From Jimgerdemannia flammicorona (Eukaryota; Mucoromycota; Endogonomycetes; Endogonales; Endogonaceae), in assembly GCA_003990745.1 (NCBI GenBank), contig RBNI01004244.1, forward strand, positions 1 through 14,390: DNA of 14,390 nucleotides. Reading direction: 5' to 3'. Every line of letters starts with the position of its first letter. Position 1 is the stretch's first letter. Positions 8,856-14,390 of this stretch are shown one piece after another. The notes under the pieces were generated by a model. The model was not told the origin of the DNA. It did not search any database and saw nothing but the letters and a program-made list of their open reading frames with translations. The position numbers were made by a program, and so were the translations under genes.

Positions 8856-10730
8856 ATGCATTCTGGTGAGCATACTGGGTAGGGGGGCCCCAGTGCCTTT
8901 GACTGGCAATATATGGGAGGGGGTCAAGGTGCTGGTATTGGCATGCCAAGTGCTTCAATGAGGGGACACGGGGCCAGGGGTGGTGGCAGAGGAGGTGCAA
9001 GACCACATAGGGGAGGGAGGATGACTTTCATGGACAAAGTCAGGATAGGAAAGCAGGTGATGGGGCTAGATGGCTGGCTGGAGCTGGGGAAGGCAGCTGC
9101 TACCTCAAGTAGTAAGGAGGCCTCTCCACTAGGGGGACAGCATAGTGGGGCTGGAGGTGTAGTGGCTGAGGTGGTGACTGTTGATGGCGGTGTGACAGGC
9201 AATCTGGAAAAAAATCCAAATGTGATGGCTGATGGGGGACCTGGACAGGAGAGTGGTGTGAGACCTGGGGATCTGGCTGATGGTGTGACGGGCCTTGTGG
9301 CGGCCCTGTTACTCAAGAAATCTAGATCAGAATTCACCGTTATACTGTGCTTCCATGGCTTGGTAGTGATGGCAAAGATGGTACTGGGGCTACTGGCTAG
9401 TGAGGTGAAAGGTGTGGCCTCAGTTAAGTTTTTGAAGAAGCTGGAGGCAGTCGAGGTGAGGTTTGAAGAGGAGGGTTTGCTACTGGAGGCAGTGGAGAAG
9501 GGTGTGGTGGTTGGAGGGATTTTGGTGCCAATGGTGAGGTGTATGCATTGGGACCCACAAGTGGTTCATCTGATGATTGCAGACTTGCCAATGGTGAAGA
9601 AGGAGGAGGCGAGGAGACTGGTCATAGATGTGATGAAGGAGTATGGCGAGGTGGTCGACATTGGGTTCAGGGTATGGGAGGGGACTGAGCTCAGGACAGG
9701 TGATGTAGATGTCCGGCTGAGGCTGTTTAAGATGGAGAATACTGAGAAGGCTAAGGACTGGCTGGTGGCATTGAAGTGGGGTCTGGTAGAGTGTAAGGTT
9801 TCGAGGGTAAAGGGGTCAGAGGAAGAGGAGGAGGACCTGTTGGAGGTGCTTGAGGACCTAGCAGGGGCTGTGGAGAGGAGGTAAAGGGCTTGGAGGGCTT
9901 ACAAAGCTAGGATAGTAGTGGAGGTGATCAAGGGCAAGAAGGTGTGAATAGACAAGGTGCTCTGGGAGAAGGCAAAGGGGAGACAGTTGCAGAAGGATTT
10001 GCTGATCAGTTTGGATGGGGGTCAAAGGGCGGGGGCTACGGAGGAGGGCACTGGAGCAAGTACTAGTATCTGGGCAGAGGCTGGGCAGCAAGAGGGGAAG
10101 ATGAAGGAGAGTAGAGGACAGGGGCTGGAGGAGGTGGTAGTGGACATGGCAATGGTGGATGATAATCCAATCCAGTATGGTGTTCTTGAGGTAGGAGAAG
10201 GAGAGTTGGAGGATGTGTCCGAGAATAGTTAGGATGAGTCTGTGTAAACTGAGGAGAGGAAGGAAGGAGAGGTAGATTTGGTGCAGGTAGCAGAGGTAGT
10301 TGGGGGGGAGAAGTGGTTGTTGAGGGTACTGCAGAATGTGGTGACCAAGGAACTGGGAGAGATCGACTTCCAGGTAATCAGTGAGGAATTCTGGGGGTAA
10401 GTGTTGCGAGGAGAGGAGGTCATGAGGAAGTTGAGAGATGAGATGATGGCAGCTCTTTTGGAGGCAGAGGAGTATAAGATCACTAAGGCGAGAGAGGCAA
10501 TGCTCTTGGGTATTGCTAATGAGAGGGCAGCTTATCTGTGGGGGCCATGGAAGGGACTGGAAAAGTGGCAGATGGTGTGCGAGGAGCACCAGGCTTCAAT
10601 GGAGATAGTGGATGGTGAGGACTGTGTGGAATTGCTAGCAGCTCTGGACGAACAGCAAAATGTGGAGGATGAGATTGCAGCAGAATGGAACCTGGATCTG
10701 GCTGGAGAGAAAGTGAGCATGGAATTGTAG
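8856..10730 (+). pseudogene. LINE copy C ORF1: RRM-like RNA-binding protein with 6 premature stops
   Basis: The start is set at the ATG at 8856 (MHSGEHTG), upstream of the longer open stretch from 8913, because the 13-residue HTG...DWQ peptide is shared with copies A and B. About 624 codons. Residues 20-50 are Gly/Arg-rich; FTVILCFHGLVVMAK begins near residue 160. Residues about 236-290 look like an RRM (VVHLMIADLP, then EYGEVVDIGFRVWEGTELRT and DVDVRLRL), as in Tx1-type ORF1 proteins. The last third is helical and acidic. No CCHC knuckle is visible. Premature stops: 8880 TAG, 9882 TAA, 9945 TGA, 10230 TAG, 10245 TAA, 10398 TAA. The TAG at 10728 is probably the true end because copy B ends at the same residue. 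Predicted to coat and chaperone LINE RNA if it were intact. Confidence 0.88.
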
Positions 10731-12158
10731 ATGTGGGAAATCAATACTATCAAATATCTCGCTATGAATAGTACAACCAATATTTTTTCTTTGAACATCA
10801 ATGGGCTTAGGGGGACTGAGAGGCGACATATGATTTTTGGATGGCTGAGGAAACTGGAGGTGGATCTCTTCTTACTTCAAGATGTATGGTATGAGGGAGG
10901 GGAAGATGGACTGGAATGGACAAGAGAGTGGGGGGGAGTGGCAGTTTGGCAGGGTAAAGTGGGAATACTAGTTAGGAAGGGGAAATGAGACATTGCAGAC
11001 ATTGGACATTGGGGTAGTAGATTAGTGTGGGGGATATGGAGGAGGCCTAGATGAAACTCAATTGTGGTGGGATCTTGCTACTGCCCAGCTGAGAGGGGTT
11101 CCTGAATGGTATGGATTAGAGATCTGCAGGATTCTGGGCTCTTGGTTGAGGCTGGGGTGGATTGTCTGGGGGGAGATTTTAATATGGTCTGGGAGAGTAG
11201 GCTGGACAGAACTGATGGGGGATGGAGTATGGTAGAAAGGAGTGGGGGATTGGAGGACTGGAAAGAGGTGGAAAGACTCAGCTCTCTAGTGGACACCATG
11301 CGACTTCAGAATGGGGATTGACATCTGTATACTCATTGGGTGGAAGGACTTGGTACTAGGATTGATTGGATTCTGACTACTGAGTGTTGGGGCAATACAG
11401 TTTGGGAGATGATGGAGGTCGAGTGGTGCCCTTGGTCAGATCACTGGGGTATTCAGGGAGGAGAGAGGTTTGGAGGAAGTAGAGAGGAGCCAGGACATTG
11501 ACATCTGAACTCTTTGCTGCTGGGTGAGGTGGACCTGTAGAATACATGAGTGGTAGAGGTACGATCCAAGGTTAATAATTGGAGGCGAGCCGGGATGAGG
11601 ATTGGTGATAGGTGGCATAGACTGAAATCCAAAGCTCAGAGGTACTGGGGGGAAGTGGGGAGGGAGTGAGGTGCTCAGTGGAGGCGACAAGTCTAGTGGG
11701 TATCTAGGAGACTAGAAAGACTGCTTTTGAATTGGGCTGGGCTACTGGAGGAGGAGGAGGTTTTGGACTGGAAGGCTAAGTGGGCTAAGCTAGAAGTGGT
11801 GGAGCTGCAGGATTTGTTGAGGAAGGAGGAAGCAATGCAGGCTCAGGCTATGGTGGCAAGGCTGTGGTGGCAGGGATTGGAAGAAGGAGAAAGGCCCACA
11901 AAGTTTTTGTCCCATCTCCTTCATGCTAGGGGAGCAAGACACCAGTGGGAAGGAGTCCTTAATGATGAGGGGGAGATGGTATTAGGTGTGAAGGGGATCC
12001 TTGGTCAGCTGAGCACCCGCTGAAGCAACCTATGGAGTGAAGAGGAGGGAGGGGAGGTAGCGAAGGACATTGAGCGGCATCTGGAAGAGTAGTACCCGGA
12101 TCCTGCAGAAGGGTTTGGGGATCTTGGCCAACCAGTTTTGGGAGAGGAGATCCTTTGA

Positions 12159-13115
12159 GTGCTGGTATCCACAACCCTGGAGATGGCACCTGGGGAGGAT
12201 GGTTTGCCTTGGGACTTTTGGAAACATATGGCATCTGTAGAGGAGGTTCTGGAGGAGATGTCACTGATGTGTAATGAGGTCATTAGTACTGGGGAGTGGA
12301 TTGGAGGGCAGCAGTTGGGGCTGGTCTCTCTGCTATATAAGAATAAAGGGCGTAGGGAGGACTGGAAGAACTGGAGGCCAATTATGTTGCTGGATATGGA
12401 CTGCAAGCTGGTCACCAAAATCCTGGTGGCAAGGCTACAGGGTGTGGCCCAACAGGTGCTAGGGAAGGAGCAGCGAGGCTTTGTGGGGGGCCGACTGATC
12501 CAAGATGGTACGACATGGGTTCATGGGGTCATTGAAGGTGCTAGAGCTGTAGGGGTGAATGGCTGCTTGGTCTTCCTGGACCAGGAGAAGGCCTATAATA
12601 GGGTCTGGAGAGTTTGGTTAGAGAAGGTACTGGAGCACATTGGGATACCAGTTGGTGTGTGCCAGTCACTTATTGGATTACTGGAAGGGAGTAGGGCTGT
12701 GATTCTGGCAAATGGATACAGGGGGGCTTCTTTCCCCTTGGGGAGGAGAGTGTCTCAGGGGGATCCACTATTACCTATCCTTTATGCCTTCACCCTAGAG
12801 CCATTGTTGGATCAGATCTGGCAGAGAGTTGGGGGACTGAACATCTTGGGCATCAACTGGAAGGTGGGGGCCTTTGCTGATGATATGGTGATTGGGTTGG
12901 GCTTGGTAGCAGATGTAGCTATGCTCAAGGAGACAGTTAAGTGGTATGAGCGATGCTCTGGGGCGAAACTCAACTGGCACAAGTGTGAGACAATGGTCCT
13001 AGGGGAAGGAGTCATAGGTGGGGATGTCATTGGAACAATTGTCCCAGCTGGAGGAGTGGTATGGTACTTGGGTATCTATTTCTCAGTGTATGGCTCTTTA
13101 CTTCCCAAGGAGTGG
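12159..13115 (+). other. Reverse transcriptase core of LINE C, uninterrupted 319 codons
   Basis: This is the longest stop-free part of ORF2. It contains, in order, the fingers motif with NWRPIMLL, the GFVGGRLIQD block, motif A (FLDQEKAYN, Asp at 12579-12581), motif B (QGDP, 12756-12767) and motif C (FADD, 12873-12884). It then has the SGAKLNWHKCE thumb-side segment. The catalytic Asp residues are all present, although flanking residues have drifted: AYN where AYD is usual, and VSQGDPLLP where copy B has VLQGDPLSP. Confidence 0.93.
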
Positions 13116-13931
13116 TGAGAGTGCAAGCTGGTAGAATGGGGTATAGCACTGATGAGCTGGGGTGGTAGACAGGTGTCGCTTGTGGGAAGGGTAACTGTTC
13201 TGAATGTGTATTGAATGCTGAAGCTTTGGTATCTGGGCTACTATTTAGACTTCCCTAAGTGGGTGGTTAAGAAGCTTCTCAAGATGGCCCATTCTTGGAT
13301 CTGGGCTGGACACCAGAGTCAGATTGGTTGGGAGGTACTAGCACTATCTGTGGATTGCGGAGGACTTGGCCTGGTGGACTTACCCAAGAGGCTACTCTGC
13401 TTGCGGGCTTGGTAGATAAAGAGGGCCAGTGAGTTGAGAGGAGGAGAATGGGTGCCCCTTATGCAGCATTTGTAGGAGGCGAGGGTGTTGCCTCAGGGTG
13501 GCTCAGAGGATCTACTGTCCTTAGTGGCCCTAGATGGTAGCCAGAGGATGAGATATAAAGGATTCTGGTGGGGAGTAGTAGATGGAGCCCATCGCATTGG
13601 GATCCGTTGGCAAGAAACTAAAGGGGATGAGGACTGGGGTCTGGAGATGTAGAGGTAGGACAGGCTCTTGTTGGGAGGGAATCTGGTCGAGGACTTCTGC
13701 TTAGAGGAGGGTATGGAGTACCTTAGGGGTCTGGGGCAGGACCTTTGACCAGAGATCTGGCAAGGGGCTGAGATTGGGGAAAGATGGGACTGGGCAGGCA
13801 TCTGGTCTTGGTGCAAGGTTGTGGCGAGGTGGCTCCCACCAAAACTCTGAATAGCATGGTGGAGGATATTGCATCGAAATGTGATGCTAAACTTTAGGGT
13901 AGGACATCTGGTGGATGGTGGGTTTTTTGAG

Positions 13932-14003
13932 TGTGAGGAGTATTATAATGTAGGACAGGAGGGAGGGGTGGTGTAGACTCCTGAACATTGGCTAGGGGAG
14001 TGC
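13932..14003 (+). other. zf-RVT-like C-terminal zinc-binding region of LINE C ORF2, damaged
   Basis: The order is Cys (13932), Tyr (13941) where a second Cys would be expected, a TAG (13974), then TPEHW with His at 13986 and Cys at 14001. This fits the C-x2-C...H-x4-C pattern found after the RT of L1/Tx1-type ORF2 proteins, with one Cys changed to Tyr (TGT to TAT, a G-to-A step). No RNase H motif was found up to the window edge. Confidence 0.55.
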
Positions 14004-14390
14004 GAGAGTATGGAGAATTTCTGGAAGGTAGTTGGGGAGAGGTTGGGAGTATCGGCACCTGACCCTGAGGTGGGTGGGCGGTGGGCGGCACTACAGTTGA
14101 GGCTGGTGGGGGGGGTGGGGAATGAGTGGCTGACAGTTGGTTGGGCCATCGCAATATGGGTGAGGCTCACAGAACACTGGCAGAGCACCTTTGAGAAGGG
14201 CCCCAGGAGGCCGGTGAGACTGAGGGTAGGGAGATGGGAGGAGCTGATGCTTGAGCTCTTCAAGGCATGGTGGATTGGTTGGGGCCCCAAGGGGGAGGAA
14301 TGCAAGGGACTAGTAAGGAGGATTGTGGCGAAGAGTGGTAGTAGAGTTGCAGTGATGGTGGATGGGGTGTCATTTGTAAGAACTAGGGAG

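Larger units (their letters stand above)
8766..14390 (+). mobile_element. LINE copy C, nearly full length to the window edge (Tx1/L1-like)
   Basis: This plus-strand element has its 5' end at about 8766, judged by where similarity to copies A and B begins (CTTT, then CATTCAG-like and ACACAA). It contains ORF1 (8856-10730), a 33-base spacer and ORF2 (10764 to beyond 14390). It is G-rich on the coding strand. All coding sequence is in one phase, with 6 premature stops in ORF1 and 21 in ORF2. The RT signature (Y-K-N-K...NWRPI, FLDQEKAY, QGDP, FADD) and APE endonuclease place it with L1/Tx1-type LINEs and not the Tad/jockey/I group, which has differently worded RT motifs. The 3' UTR and tail lie outside. 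It is divergent (head-to-head) to copy B. Confidence 0.95.
10764..14390 (+). pseudogene. LINE copy C ORF2: endonuclease-reverse transcriptase with 21 in-frame stops
   Basis: The start is the ATG at 10764 (MNSTTNIFSLNIN), shared with copy B. APE-type endonuclease: N at residue 13, LLQD (10875-10883) at the site of the usual LQE, GGDFN (11169-11183), TRID (11355-11366) and SDH (11436-11444). Reverse transcriptase: APGEDGLP (from 12186), NWRPI, FLDQEKAYN with motif A Asp at 12579, QGDP (12756-12767) and FADD (12873-12884). A C-terminal zf-RVT-like region follows (13932-14003). Stops comprise 13 TGA, 8 TAG and no TAA, with no net frameshift in 3.6 kb. The RT core (12159-13115) and the last 138 codons (13977-14390) are open. 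The ORF continues past the edge. Role: nicks the target and copies LINE RNA by target-primed reverse transcription. Inactive because of the stops. Confidence 0.95.

Noticed and set aside
9858..10589. Minus-strand open frame of 243 codons, Leu/His/Pro-rich
   Set aside because: It lies opposite ORF1 of LINE C, whose homology to copy B fixes the plus strand as coding. The composition is that of an antisense shadow of G-rich coding sequence.
8856..14390. Reassigned stop codons (for example TGA read as Trp) as the reason for stops in frame
   Set aside because: TAG as well as TGA occurs at Trp sites, TAA occurs at other sites, and each stop faces a sense codon in the sister copy. Mutation is the simpler account.
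1..14390. CRISPR arrays, tRNA or rRNA genes
   Set aside because: No regularly spaced repeats, cloverleaf-like segments or rRNA-like stretches were seen on either strand.

Overview
The window is a stack of decayed retrotransposons from a eukaryotic genome. A filamentous fungus is the best guess, judging from the element types (a Tx1/L1-like LINE whose RT motif A reads FLDQEKAY, and a Ty3/gypsy gag-protease), the dense C-to-T style decay, and a TATA/CA-rich leader ahead of one gene relic. The species cannot be named from sequence alone. I see no intact host gene, tRNA, rRNA or CRISPR array.

Layout. (1) 1-303, minus strand: the 5' end of LINE copy A, running off the left edge. (2) 304-5292, minus strand: LINE copy B of the same family, holding ORF1 (RRM-like protein) and ORF2 (endonuclease plus reverse transcriptase). 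Its ORF2 stops abruptly at 304, where copy A begins, so A is nested in B. (3) 5293 to about 7845, plus strand: a Ty3/gypsy-like gag-protease remnant with a Ser/Glu repeat tract, a broken zinc knuckle and a broken protease active site. Reverse transcriptase, integrase and LTRs are not seen. (4) About 7846-8095: AT-rich noncoding DNA with a two-unit 31-bp direct repeat and a TATA box. (5) 8096-8754, plus strand: an unrecognised decayed gene with three in-frame stops and one frameshift. (6) 8766-14390, plus strand: LINE copy C, the longest copy, with ORF1 at 8856-10730 and ORF2 from 10764 past the right edge.

The main pattern is the mode of decay. In copy C, about 5.5 kb stays in one reading frame with no net indel, yet carries 27 premature stops. 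ORF2 of copy B (2.9 kb) and most of the gypsy gag frame (2 kb) behave the same way. Where B and C can be aligned, a stop in one copy repeatedly faces a Trp codon in the other. This points to G-to-A/C-to-T damage, as in RIP or methylcytosine deamination, and not to random erosion or a changed genetic code. CpG is almost absent from the gypsy remnant, scarce in B and more frequent in A and C, which suggests gypsy oldest, then B, then C and A.

The LINE encodes an ORF1 protein (Gly-rich N terminus, RRM-like core, helical acidic C terminus) and an ORF2 protein for target-primed reverse transcription. The two ORFs are separated by a short spacer, and the ORF1 stop is conserved in B and C. All copies visible here are inactive. 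The least explained segment is the promoter-like region plus gene relic at 7846-8754.
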